DNA from: Sphingobium sp. OAS761
GTDB taxonomy: Bacteria; Pseudomonadota; Alphaproteobacteria; Sphingomonadales; Sphingomonadaceae
Reading direction: 5' to 3'
DNA length: 64,000 bases
Assembly: GCF_024168485.1 (NCBI RefSeq)
Contig: NZ_JALJVY010000001.1
Location: 62,001-126,000 of the forward strand
Positions 16,438 through 24,155 of the stretch are shown piece after piece. The stretch's first letter is position 1. Each line of letters opens with the position of its first letter. The translations under genes and the position numbers were made by a program. The notes beneath the pieces are model-generated. The model saw only the letters and a list, made by a program, of their open reading frames with translations, searched no databases and was not told where the DNA came from.

Positions 16438-17703
16438 TTGGATCATTTTACCTATGTCGACGGCGCCATGCATGTGGAGCAGGTGCCGATGGATGCCATC
16501 GCGCAGGCGGTCGGCACCCCCGTCTATGTCTATTCGACCGCCACGCTGGAACGCCATGTCGGCGTGTTCCGCGACGGCCTGTCGCAACTGGACGATCCGC
16601 TGATCGCCTTCGCCGTAAAGGCCAATCCGAACGCCGCCGTGCTCGCGACGCTGGCGAAGCTTGGGCTGGGCGCGGACGTGGTGTCGGGCGGCGAACTGCT
16701 GCGCGCGATGGCGGCGGGCATCCCTGCCGATCGCATCGTCTTTTCGGGCGTCGGCAAGACCGCCGATGAAATGCGCCTGGCGCTGGAACGGGGCATCTAC
16801 CAGTTCAATCTGGAAAGCGAGCCGGAAGCGGAGATGCTGTCGGACGTCGCGCTGTCGATGGGCAGGACGGCGCCGGTCGCCTATCGCATCAACCCGGATG
16901 TCGACGCGGGCACCCATGCCAAGATTTCCACCGGCAAGTCGGAAAACAAGTTCGGCATTCCCTATGACCGGGCAATGGAAAGCTATGCCGCCGCGCGCGC
17001 CCTTCCCGGCCTCGACGTGCAGGGGGTCGCCGTCCATATCGGTAGCCAGCTGACCGATCTCGCCCCGCTGGAGGCCGCCTTCGTCAAGGTCGGGGCGCTG
17101 GTCGAACGGTTGGCTGCGGCGGGGCATGACATCCGCACGGCCGACCTGGGCGGCGGCCTGGGCGTGCCCTACGATCCTTCCCGGCCGGTGCCGCCCAGTC
17201 CCGCCGACTATGGCGCGATGGTGACGCGGGTCACGCGCGGCTGGCCCGTCCGGCTGATGTTCGAACCCGGCCGGGTGATCGTGGGCAACGCCGGCGCGCT
17301 GCTGTCGCGGGTGGTGCGGGTGAAGCAGGGCGCGCAGGCGCCGTTCGTTATCGTCGACGCGGCGATGAACGACCTGATGCGCCCCAGCCTCTATGATGCG
17401 TGGCACGACATCCGCGCGGTGAAGCCGGACGGCACGCGCGAAACCGCCAACGTGGTCGGGCCTGTCTGTGAAACGGGCGACACATTCGCCATGCATCGCG
17501 ACATGGACAGAGTCGCGGCGGGCGATCTGGTCGCCTTCATGACCGCGGGCGCCTATGGCGCGACCATGGCAGGCACCTACAACAGCCGGCCGCTGACGCC
17601 GGAAGTGCTGGTGGCGGGCGACAAATGGGCGGTGGTGCGCGAACGCCCGCCGGTGCAGGCGCTGATCGACGGAGACATCATCCCCGACTGGCTGGCGGCC
17701 TGA
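16438..17703 (+). CDS. lysA: Diaminopimelate decarboxylase
   Basis: A 421-residue PLP enzyme of the alanine racemase/ornithine decarboxylase fold type III, the last step in lysine synthesis. The PLP lysine lies in FAVKANPNAAVLATLAKLGLGADVVSGGEL, and further family features are HIGSQLTDLAPLE, GGGLGVPYDP and CETGDTFA near the C-terminus. The best start is a TTG at 16438, with AGGA 9 bases upstream and the normal family N-terminus (DHFTYVDGAMHVE). The first in-frame ATG, at 16468, would cut off part of this conserved start. The stop overlaps the next start (TGATG). Confidence 0.95.
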   Translation: MDHFTYVDGAMHVEQVPMDAIAQAVGTPVYVYSTATLERHVGVFRDGLSQLDDPLIAFAVKANPNAAVLATLAKLGLGADVVSGGELLRAMAAGIPADRIVFSGVGKTADEMRLALERGIYQFNLESEPEAEMLSDVALSMGRTAPVAYRINPDVDAGTHAKISTGKSENKFGIPYDRAMESYAAARALPGLDVQGVAVHIGSQLTDLAPLEAAFVKVGALVERLAAAGHDIRTADLGGGLGVPYDPSRPVPPSPADYGAMVTRVTRGWPVRLMFEPGRVIVGNAGALLSRVVRVKQGAQAPFVIVDAAMNDLMRPSLYDAWHDIRAVKPDGTRETANVVGPVCETGDTFAMHRDMDRVAAGDLVAFMTAGAYGATMAGTYNSRPLTPEVLVAGDKWAVVRERPPVQALIDGDIIPDWLAA

Positions 17704-18476
17704 TGCACAGCCTGCCCGTCTTCCTGCGGCTGGAGGGGCGGGCGGTCATCGTGACCGGACAGGGCGAGGCGGCCGAGGCGAAGCGCCGCCTGCTGGAACG
17801 CGCGGGCGCCCGCGTGGTGGGGGAGGCGGACGGCGACGCGCGGATCGCCATCGTGTCGGATGGCGACGCCGACGTGGCGGCCCGCCTGCGCGCGCGCGGC
17901 GTGCTGGTCAATGCGACCGACAATCCCGACCTGTGCGATTTCACCCTGCCCGCGATCGTGGATCGCGATCCGGTGCTGGTCGCCATCGGCACCGGCGGCG
18001 CGTCCGCCGGACTGGCGGCGGCGCTGCGCCAGCGCCTCGAAGCGTTGCTGCCCGTGCATCTGGGCGACCTTGCCCGCGCCCTGTTCGCGGCCCGGGCCGA
18101 ACTGCGCCGCCTGTGGCCCGATGCGGGCACGCGCCGGCGCGCGCTCGCGCGGGCGCTGGCGCCCGGCGGCGCGATCGATCCGCTCGGCTTCGATCCGGAT
18201 GTTGATTTCTGGCTTGCGGACAGTCCCGATGCGCCGGTGAGCGAACTCCATGTCCTGCACTTGCGCTCGGCCGACCCGGACGACCTCACCCTGCGTGACG
18301 CGCGAATGCTGGCGCAGGCGGATCGCCTCTATCATCGCCCCGATGTGCCTGACGCCATCCTCGACCGCGCGCGCGCCGACGCGGTGCGCATCATCGCGGA
18401 CGCGCTGCCCGAAGCGCGGGTCGAGGGGGTGTCGCTCTGGCTGACGCTGGGCGGTGCGGACGATTTACCGGACTGA
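17703..18476 (+). CDS. Shortened siroheme-synthase-like protein (CysG N-terminal domain plus SUMT remnant)
   Basis: A 257-residue protein beginning like the precorrin-2 dehydrogenase/ferrochelatase part of CysG: LPVFLRLEGRAVIVTGQGEAAEAKRRLLERAGARVV, then LVNATDNPDLCDFTLPAIVDRDPVLVAIGTGGASAGLAA. In the NAD-binding turn TGQGEAA replaces the usual GGGxVA. After residue 175 it continues with ELHVLHLRSADPDDLTLRDARMLAQADRLYHRPDVPDAIL. This aligns with the first strand and helix of uroporphyrinogen methyltransferase, but the GAGPGDP site is degraded to RSADPDD, and the rest of that 250-residue domain is missing. Siroheme formation is therefore uncertain for the second half. It overlaps lysA by one base. 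Confidence 0.75.
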   Translation: MHSLPVFLRLEGRAVIVTGQGEAAEAKRRLLERAGARVVGEADGDARIAIVSDGDADVAARLRARGVLVNATDNPDLCDFTLPAIVDRDPVLVAIGTGGASAGLAAALRQRLEALLPVHLGDLARALFAARAELRRLWPDAGTRRRALARALAPGGAIDPLGFDPDVDFWLADSPDAPVSELHVLHLRSADPDDLTLRDARMLAQADRLYHRPDVPDAILDRARADAVRIIADALPEARVEGVSLWLTLGGADDLPD

Positions 18477-18519
18477 CTGGATGGGGGAGACGGGGAGGTT
18501 TACGATCCTTCCCGTTCTT

Positions 18520-18608
18520 GTCACCCCGCATTTGATCCGGGGCCTCGCTCCCTCTCACAATTTAGCGTTCAAGCAAAAGGCGGGATTCCGGGCCAAGCCC
18601 GGGATGAC
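18520..18608. repeat. REP-like inverted repeat pair
   Basis: GTCACCCCGCATTTGATCC at the left and GGGCCAAGCCCGGGATGAC at the right form an inverted pair around an AT-richer spacer, between the CysG-like gene and the convergent response-regulator gene. The same GTCA(T/C)CCC...GGGATGAC type of element recurs at 48797-48876. Confidence 0.65.
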
Positions 18609-18654
18609 TGGGAAGGGATGTCCGCGACCGGTCGCCCACCGCCTGACCCGATCG

Positions 18655-19272
18655 CTATTGCGCGGCCAGGCGCTCCAGCTCGTCGTGCAGCGCCTGGATG
18701 GATGAGACGAGCCGCGCCCGGTCGGCCTGCAATTCGCGCAGAGCCTCACGCGTTTCGCCCAGTTCCACGGCGCGGCGGGCGATGCGCGCGTCCAGTTCGG
18801 CATTGTTACGGGCCAGCATGTCCATCTGTTCGGCGCGCTGGTGCAGGTGGCGCAGCCGGGCATCCAGCACATCGAAATCGAACGGTTTGGTGACATGATC
18901 GTCCGCGCCCGCGTCCAGCGCCTCGACCGCGGACTGTGCGTCCAGCCGCCCGGTCAGCATCACGAAACAGGCCTTCCCGGCGAGCTTGGCGGACCGGATC
19001 TTCTTCATGGTGGCGATGGCCGGCAACAGCACCAGCCCCATGTCGATCAGGATGATGTCGGCCGGGCGCGTCAGCAACTGGCCGAGTGCGACATGGCCGT
19101 TTTCCGCCAACATCACGTCATGGTCGAGATGCGAAAGCCGGCGCGCCGCCACGGTGCGGGCGGTCGGATTCTCGTCGATCAAAAGGAGGCGAAGGCGCCG
19201 CAGCGGCTGCCCCGGCCGGTCGGTCCCGGCTGTCTCGCGCCGATGAAGGGGCGCCCGCTTCATGAACTGCAT
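18655..19272 (-). CDS. Response regulator receiver protein with C-terminal coiled coil
   Basis: A 205-residue protein with a basic N-terminus, then a receiver domain (about residues 27-145): LLLIDENPTA gives the acidic pocket, IILIDMGL the phosphoacceptor Asp, CFVMLTGR the switch Thr, and DHVTKPFD the conserved Lys. The last 60 residues are a charged helix (AELDARIARRAVELGETREALRELQADRARL) likely to form a coiled coil. There is no DNA-binding or enzymatic output domain. AGGAGG precedes the ATG at 19272. It is divergent from the peptide/HEAT/cupin operon, which suggests a regulatory tie, but no kinase gene is beside it. Confidence 0.8.
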   Translation of the reverse strand: MQFMKRAPLHRRETAGTDRPGQPLRRLRLLLIDENPTARTVAARRLSHLDHDVMLAENGHVALGQLLTRPADIILIDMGLVLLPAIATMKKIRSAKLAGKACFVMLTGRLDAQSAVEALDAGADDHVTKPFDFDVLDARLRHLHQRAEQMDMLARNNAELDARIARRAVELGETREALRELQADRARLVSSIQALHDELERLAAQ

Positions 19273-19343
19273 GATGAACCTCCTGCCAGACGCCGGAGCC
19301 TAGGATTGTCGCCCGAATAAATGGTTAACGCCGCGGTACGACA

Positions 19344-19357
19344 TTAAATTCATTTAA
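19344..19357. promoter_or_regulatory. Short inverted repeat in divergent promoter region
   Basis: TTAAAT and ATTTAA arms around TC, in an AT-rich patch between the divergent receiver gene and the 46-residue peptide gene. It is a plausible operator or promoter element for either direction. Confidence 0.35.
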
Positions 19358-19417
19358 CTGGCTGCGACCGGTGGTGCGCCATAGCCTTGCCCCGTCATCA
19401 CCGACAGGGAGAACATC

Positions 19418-19558
19418 ATGCACGGCGTCATTCCCCAACTTGCCATCGAAGACATCGCCGACCTGCCCGATGGTCCCGCTCTGCTCGGCCAGGTCGGGGC
19501 CGACGCGCTGGACATCAGCCTGATGGACGTGGTGATTGCGGTCATCGACCAGCCGTGA
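19418..19558 (+). CDS. 46-residue acidic peptide, unrecognised
   Basis: A short frame encoding 46 residues, with GGGAG eight bases before the ATG. It begins MHGVIPQLAIEDIADLPDG and ends ISLMDVVIAVIDQP. There is no signal peptide and no cysteine; the peptide is strongly acidic, with a hydrophobic C-terminal stretch. Its TGA overlaps the GTG start of the next gene (GTGA), so translation of the HEAT-like protein is probably coupled to it. It could be a leader, a protein-binding peptide or the precursor of a modified peptide, but nothing in the sequence decides this. Codon use looks like its neighbours. Confidence 0.55.
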   Translation: MHGVIPQLAIEDIADLPDGPALLGQVGADALDISLMDVVIAVIDQP

Positions 19559-20361
19559 TTCCGGCGGCACTGGCGCGGGCGGTCGACGATGCCGGCCGCG
19601 CCCCGCTCGAAGACGCCGTCGCGATGATCAGGCCGTATCTGCGGCATATTGGCTGGTTTCACGCGCTGCTCGCAGACGGCCTCATGGCCATGCGCGCCGA
19701 CCCGCTGCATCTGCCCCCGCTGCGCGCCAGCCGCAACGACGCGGCGCGCCATCTGGTGCTGGCCCGGACCGAACGCATCTGGGTGACCGCGACCGTGGTC
19801 GACCGGTCGAAGGCAAGGGGCGACGGCGTGCATTTCTCTGGTCGAGTGTCCCTGTGCCGCCCGCTGGCGCATGACCTGCGCGGGACAATGTACCGGCTGG
19901 AAAACGGGCGGGCGATCGCCGTCGGGGAACGGCGGGTGCGGGTGGGCGATCTGCTGGAACTGGACGAACGGTGCGAAGCCTTGCGCCTGATGCCCGAAGC
20001 GGACGCGGCGCTGCTGCTGCGGGCGCAGGTCGCGCCGGACGGCCCGGTCCGGTCGCATGTCGCCGATCTTTCCAGCGGCACGGTGGTGGCGTCCGCCCAG
20101 GCGGACGAGCGCCATGCGCGCACGCTGATGCTGCTGTCGCTGTTGCGCCTCACCGGCTGGCGCGACGCCGCCCGCCATTTCGTCGATGCGCTCGACGCCC
20201 CCCTGCCGGGCCAGCGCTGGGCGGTGATGCGCGAATATCTCGCGCTCGACACCGCCGCCGCGCTGCCGTGCCTGGCCGACATGGCGCGGACCGAGCCGGA
20301 CGCTGCGGTGCGCGCGCTCGCCCGGCGGACCTTTGAAGGGATCGGGCCGTGCCGCGCCTGA
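19555..20361 (+). CDS. HEAT-like protein of unknown function
   Basis: A 268-residue protein, start GTG at 19555 coupled to the upstream peptide. I do not recognise the family. The N-terminal part is helical (VAMIRPYLRHIGWFHALLADGLMAMRADPL). The middle is beta-rich, with alternating strands (ERIWVTATVVDRS, AIAVGERRVRVGDLLELD, VRSHVADLSSGTVVA). The last 45 residues resemble a HEAT-type helical pair, REYLALDTAAALPCLADMARTEPDAAVRALARRTFE. There is no signal peptide or membrane segment, so it should be cytoplasmic. It overlaps the cupin-like gene by 13 bases. Confidence 0.7.
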   Translation: MIPAALARAVDDAGRAPLEDAVAMIRPYLRHIGWFHALLADGLMAMRADPLHLPPLRASRNDAARHLVLARTERIWVTATVVDRSKARGDGVHFSGRVSLCRPLAHDLRGTMYRLENGRAIAVGERRVRVGDLLELDERCEALRLMPEADAALLLRAQVAPDGPVRSHVADLSSGTVVASAQADERHARTLMLLSLLRLTGWRDAARHFVDALDAPLPGQRWAVMREYLALDTAAALPCLADMARTEPDAAVRALARRTFEGIGPCRA

Positions 20362-21290
20362 TCGCCCCGGATGATGACGGGGCTGCCGTCACGCTCGACG
20401 ATCTGGTGGACTGGTGCGAAAGCAGCGCCTTTGATCCGTCGTGCGAGGACGGGCTGGCCGCCGCCGCGCCGATGTTGCGCGCATTGTCGCGCAATCGTGA
20501 CTTCCTCGCGACCTGTGCCATGGAGGAACTCAAGACCCGCTGCGCCGGGCAAAGACGCTTCAATCCTTATTCGGCGCAAGTGATGCTGCTGCGCCCGCCG
20601 ACGGGCAAATATGTGCTGCGCGCCGCTTTCTGGCCGGCGATGCACGATCATGTCGTGCGGATGAACGGCGCGGCCTCCTTTCTCTACAATGTGCCCCATG
20701 ATCATGGCTTCGACTTCCTGACGATCGGCTATCTCGGTCCGGGCTACATGTCCGACTATTATGACTATGACCCGGCAAGGGTGGCGGGCGTCGACGGCGA
20801 GCGGGTGGCACTGCGCTTCCTGGAGCGCGGCCAGCTTACCCAGGGGCGGATGCTGCTCTATCGTGCGAATCGCGACATTCATGCGCAATTGCCGCCGCCG
20901 GCGCTGTCCGTGTCGCTCAACATCCTCGCCAGCGTGCCGGGGCAAGGGTGGCGGCGCCAGTTCCGGTTCGATACCGCACAGCAGCGGATCGACGCGTGCA
21001 TGACCGTCGCCAGCGCGCAATTGCTGCTGGAACTGGCGGTCGCATCGGGGCATGCCGACGCCCGCGACCTGGCCGAGGATTTCGCCGATCGTCACCCGGT
21101 TGACGCGATGCGCGCGACCGCCTGGCGCGCCATTGATGCGGGGCTGTCCGGCGCGGAGCGGCTGGCCCATCGCGAACGGGGGGCGCGGTCCTGTAGTCCG
21201 CTGGTCAGCCGCGCAGCCGCGACCTTGCTCGGAAACATCCATTACGGATATGAAATGGCTTGTTTTCCCCCTGACCAATCAGTGGGATGA
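20349..21290 (+). CDS. Cupin-like putative metal-binding protein, unrecognised family
   Basis: A 313-residue protein with a GTG start inside the upstream gene. Residues 85-195 look like a double-stranded beta-helix: YNVPHDHGFDFLTIGYLGPGYMSD supplies H117 and H119 and a G..PG turn, and YRANRDIHAQLPPPALSVSLNI supplies H178. That spacing fits a 3-His cupin metal site such as those of cysteine-dioxygenase-like enzymes. The C-terminal 90 residues are helical (MTVASAQLLLELAVASGHADARDLAEDF) and HEAT-like. Proteins of this type may be labelled transposase in databases, but no DDE or Tyr/Ser recombinase motif is visible. An oxygenase or a regulator are both possible. Confidence 0.65.
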   Translation: MPRLIAPDDDGAAVTLDDLVDWCESSAFDPSCEDGLAAAAPMLRALSRNRDFLATCAMEELKTRCAGQRRFNPYSAQVMLLRPPTGKYVLRAAFWPAMHDHVVRMNGAASFLYNVPHDHGFDFLTIGYLGPGYMSDYYDYDPARVAGVDGERVALRFLERGQLTQGRMLLYRANRDIHAQLPPPALSVSLNILASVPGQGWRRQFRFDTAQQRIDACMTVASAQLLLELAVASGHADARDLAEDFADRHPVDAMRATAWRAIDAGLSGAERLAHRERGARSCSPLVSRAAATLLGNIHYGYEMACFPPDQSVG

Positions 21291-21344
21291 GCCGCGTCGG
21301 CGGATGACGGGTCGGATGTGGGCGGACGGGTCGAATGTCACGGC

Positions 21345-21899
21345 ATGGGAAGCGATTTCGCACCGGTCGCCCGGGCATTGAGTGCACGCGGGTATGATCT
21401 GGCGATCGAACGGCATGGGGGGCGTCCGCATGTCCGCGCCGGCGGCGCGACCATCCTGTGGCAGCATGTCGACGATCCCGCCGAACGCGCCCGCGCGCTG
21501 GAGGGCGGGGCGCACGATGTGGTCGGCCCGTGGATGCACGAAGCGGAAACGGTGGCCCGGATCGTCCGCCTGGCGCAAGCGTCCGGCCCCCGTCTCTGCA
21601 TCGGCGACCTCCAGATCCATCTCGTCGATCGCAGTGTCACGCGCGGCGGACGGACGGTGGCCCTGCTGGCGCGGGAATATGCCCTGCTGCTGCATCTGGC
21701 TCGCCATGCCGGGCAGGTCGTGAGTCGCACCGACCTGCTGCGCGCGGTCTGGCGACTGGATTTCGATCCCGGAACCAACAGCGTGGAGGTGCATATGTCC
21801 CGCCTGCGCGGCAAGATAGACAGGGGCTTTGCCCGTCCCATGCTGCGTACGGTGAAGAGATGCGGCTACATGCTCGACGGCGCGGAGCGGCACGGTTGA
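21345..21899 (+). CDS. Winged-helix OmpR-type DNA-binding protein with degenerate receiver
   Basis: A 184-residue protein. The first 85 residues have receiver-like strand and helix spacing, but no phosphoacceptor Asp pocket is evident (ARALSARGYDLAIERHGG, ATILWQHVDDPAERARALEGGAHDVVGP). From about residue 95 it is a complete OmpR/PhoB effector: HLVDRSVTRGGRTVALLAREYALLLHLARHAGQVVSRTDLLRAVWRLDFDPGTNSVEVHMSRLRGKID, then TVKRCGYML. It probably binds DNA without phosphorylation. An alternative GTG start at 21318 adds nine residues. It follows the cupin-like gene by 54 bases and overlaps the TetR gene tail-to-tail by 34 bases. Confidence 0.82.
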   Translation: MGSDFAPVARALSARGYDLAIERHGGRPHVRAGGATILWQHVDDPAERARALEGGAHDVVGPWMHEAETVARIVRLAQASGPRLCIGDLQIHLVDRSVTRGGRTVALLAREYALLLHLARHAGQVVSRTDLLRAVWRLDFDPGTNSVEVHMSRLRGKIDRGFARPMLRTVKRCGYMLDGAERHG

Positions 21900-22549
21900 T
21901 CGGGATATGGCCCGTCGGCGGCATAGGCGCGCATGAACGTGTCCACCGCCAGCCCCGAATCATATTCGATTTGCCGCTCGTCGGCATGATCGGTCTGTCC
22001 CATCAGCAATTGGTGGTGGCATCCCGCCATGCACAACGCCATCAATATCCGGGCCGTCTCCTCCGGGTCGGCGGTGCGCAACCGCCCGCGCTCCATCGCG
22101 CCGGACAGGAATTTCGCGATCAGGGCGCGCGTGTTGCGCGGCGCAAGATCGAAAAAGGTCCGGCTCAACTCGGGGAAGCGCCCGCCTTCCGCGATAATCA
22201 GGCGGTGCAGCGCAATCGCCTCGGGCGATGTGACTTTCCGGATGATACTGATGCAGGCACGCCGCAACGTCATCGCCAGATCGTCATCATGCGTCAATAT
22301 CTGCGACAATTGCGCGCGATAGGCGCGCGCAACCCGGTCGATCACCGCGGCGAACAATTCTTGCTTGGAAGGGAAATGATTCCACAATGTCCCCTTGGAA
22401 CCGCCCAGTGCCGCGGCTATGCCGGACATCGTCGTTCCGGCATAACCATGGTCCATGAAATAGCCTTGCGCGACCGTCAGGATCATATCCTGCCGATCTC
22501 TTCGGCGCGTCTCTCTGCGGCCGCCCGCGGGCTGCTTTTCCGTCTCCAT
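21866..22549 (-). CDS. TetR-family repressor of the efflux operon
   Basis: A 227-residue TetR regulator: the N-terminal HTH is in ILTVAQGYFMDHGYAGTTMSGIAAALGGSKGTLWNHFPSKQELFAAVI, and the C-terminal ligand-binding part is helical (the LIIAEGGRFPELSRTFFD region resembles the AcrR-like C-terminal domain). Start at 22549 (METEKQ) is chosen for GGAAAAT upstream. It is divergent from the OprM/EmrA/EmrB genes, and two near-palindromic GTAC...GTAC sites lie between, so auto-repression and control of the efflux genes are likely. Its last bases overlap the winged-helix gene from the other strand. Confidence 0.9.
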   Translation of the reverse strand: METEKQPAGGRRETRRRDRQDMILTVAQGYFMDHGYAGTTMSGIAAALGGSKGTLWNHFPSKQELFAAVIDRVARAYRAQLSQILTHDDDLAMTLRRACISIIRKVTSPEAIALHRLIIAEGGRFPELSRTFFDLAPRNTRALIAKFLSGAMERGRLRTADPEETARILMALCMAGCHHQLLMGQTDHADERQIEYDSGLAVDTFMRAYAADGPYPDQPCRSAPSSM

Positions 22550-22557
22550 GATTTTCC

Positions 22558-22571
22558 GTACCATATAGTAC
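22558..22571. promoter_or_regulatory. TetR operator candidate 1
   Basis: GTACCATATAGTAC: 4-base GTAC arms around an AT core, immediately upstream of the TetR start codon. The reverse complement closely matches site 2 at 22619-22632. Confidence 0.55.
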
Positions 22572-22618
22572 GATAAGTCGGTTGACAAGGTCCGGCAACA
22601 GGCGCAAGGGCGAATTGC

Positions 22619-22632
22619 ATACTATATGGTAC
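22619..22632. promoter_or_regulatory. TetR operator candidate 2
   Basis: ATACTATATGGTAC, matching the reverse complement of site 1 in 13 of 14 positions, 48 bases away and just before the efflux outer-membrane gene. Two oppositely oriented copies in one divergent gap point to TetR binding. Confidence 0.55.
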
Positions 22633-22640
22633 GGTTTGTT

Positions 22641-24155
22641 ATGACGGTGAGTCGTATGGCTTTTTCTTCCCGCACAGTGATGGCCGCAGCATCGGTGCTG
22701 TTGCTGCCGGCGTGCGCGGCGGTGCCCGATCTTGGCCCGGAACCGGCGGTCCGGGCGCCGGCGACGGTGGCTGCCGGCCAGAGTCTCGCCGCGCCGCAGG
22801 CGGCCTGGCCCGATGACCGGTGGTGGGCCGCCTATGGCGATCAGCAACTGACGACCCTGATCGAGGAGGGGCTGCGCAACGCGCCGGACATGGCGATGGC
22901 GGCAGCCCGGTTCCGGCAGGCGCAGGCGATGGCCCGTCAGGCAGGGGCGGCCCTGCTGCCCTCGGTCGACCTAGACGCGAACGCGGCGGCGACCAAGCAA
23001 AGCTATAATATGGGCATGCCCAAGGATTTCGTGCCGCAGGGTTGGCTCGGGACCGGACGGGTCGCGCTCGATCTCGGCTTCGACCTCGACCTTTGGGGCA
23101 AGAACAAGGCTACGCTCGCGGCCGCGACCTCCGAAGCGCGGGCGGCCGAAATCGACGCGCGTCAGGCGCGGCTGGCGCTCACCACCGGCATCGCCGACGC
23201 CTATGCCGATCTCGCCCGTCTCTATGATGAGGCGGATCTTCAACGGCAGACGCTGGACATTCGCCTGGCCAGCCAGAAATTGGTGGCACAGCGGCGCAGC
23301 AACGGGCTGGAAACCCGGGGCGGCGTGCGCCAGGCCGATGCCACTGTGTCCTCCGCCAAGGCGCGGCTGGCGGGCGCGCAGATGGCGATCGAACTGCGCC
23401 AGCACCAGATCGCCGCGCTGATCGGCGCCGGTCCGGATCGGGGTTTGTCGATCGCCCGGCCCAAGCCCGGCACCCTGTCGCCGCTCGGCCTTCCGGCCGA
23501 CGTGACCACCAATCTGGTGGCGCGCAGGCCCGACATCGCCGCCGCCCTCGCCCGGACCGAGGCCGCCGCCAAGCGTATCAAGGTCGCCCGCGCGGACTTC
23601 TATCCCGCCGTGCGCCTGGGCGCCCTGATCGGCGTGCAGTCGCTGGGCTATAACACCATTTTCACGGGTGCCGGTGCGGCGGGCGGCCCGACGCCCTTCC
23701 TGGACACGTTGTTCAAGGAGGATTCGATCTTCGGCAATGCCGGTCCCGCCATCAGCCTGCCCATCTTTCACGGGGGCGCGCTGCGGGCGCAATATCGCGG
23801 GGCGCGGGCGACCTACGACCAGGCGGTGGCGACCTACGACAAGACCGTGCTCGGCGCCTATCGGGAAGTGGCCGACGCGGTCACCAGTCGCCGTACCGTG
23901 GAGCAGCGCCTGGTCGACGCGCGTGCGGCCGTGACGGCGTCGCAGGATGCCTACACCGTCGCGCGGAAGCGTTACGAGGGTGGGCTGTCGACCTATCTCG
24001 ACGTCCTGACCTCCGAAGATCAGTTGCTTTCCGCGCGACGCGCGGTTTCCGAACTGGAAGCCAGCGCCTTCTCGCTCGACATTGCCCTTATCCGCGCTCT
24101 GGGCGGCGGTTTCGCCGCCAGCGCTTCCATGTCCAAGGACGATATGCATGGCTGA
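22641..24155 (+). CDS. Outer membrane efflux lipoprotein (OprM/NodT family)
   Basis: A 504-residue TolC-type channel with a lipoprotein signal (SVLLLPAC). It has two repeats of long coiled-coil helices: QLTTLIEEGLRNAPDMAMAAARFRQAQAMARQAGAALLPSVD in the first half and RRPDIAAALARTEAAAKRIKVARADFYPAVRL in the second, with GYNTIF between. This is the NodT signature layout. It completes a tripartite pump with the EmrA- and EmrB-like proteins that follow. Starts at 22641 and 22656 are both reasonable; the latter has GGTGAG upstream. It overlaps the EmrA-like gene by 8 bases. Confidence 0.9.
   Translation: MTVSRMAFSSRTVMAAASVLLLPACAAVPDLGPEPAVRAPATVAAGQSLAAPQAAWPDDRWWAAYGDQQLTTLIEEGLRNAPDMAMAAARFRQAQAMARQAGAALLPSVDLDANAAATKQSYNMGMPKDFVPQGWLGTGRVALDLGFDLDLWGKNKATLAAATSEARAAEIDARQARLALTTGIADAYADLARLYDEADLQRQTLDIRLASQKLVAQRRSNGLETRGGVRQADATVSSAKARLAGAQMAIELRQHQIAALIGAGPDRGLSIARPKPGTLSPLGLPADVTTNLVARRPDIAAALARTEAAAKRIKVARADFYPAVRLGALIGVQSLGYNTIFTGAGAAGGPTPFLDTLFKEDSIFGNAGPAISLPIFHGGALRAQYRGARATYDQAVATYDKTVLGAYREVADAVTSRRTVEQRLVDARAAVTASQDAYTVARKRYEGGLSTYLDVLTSEDQLLSARRAVSELEASAFSLDIALIRALGGGFAASASMSKDDMHG

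Noticed and set aside
20349-21290. Transposase call for the cupin-like gene
   Set aside because: No DDE triad, no Tyr or Ser recombinase motif, no terminal inverted repeats around it.
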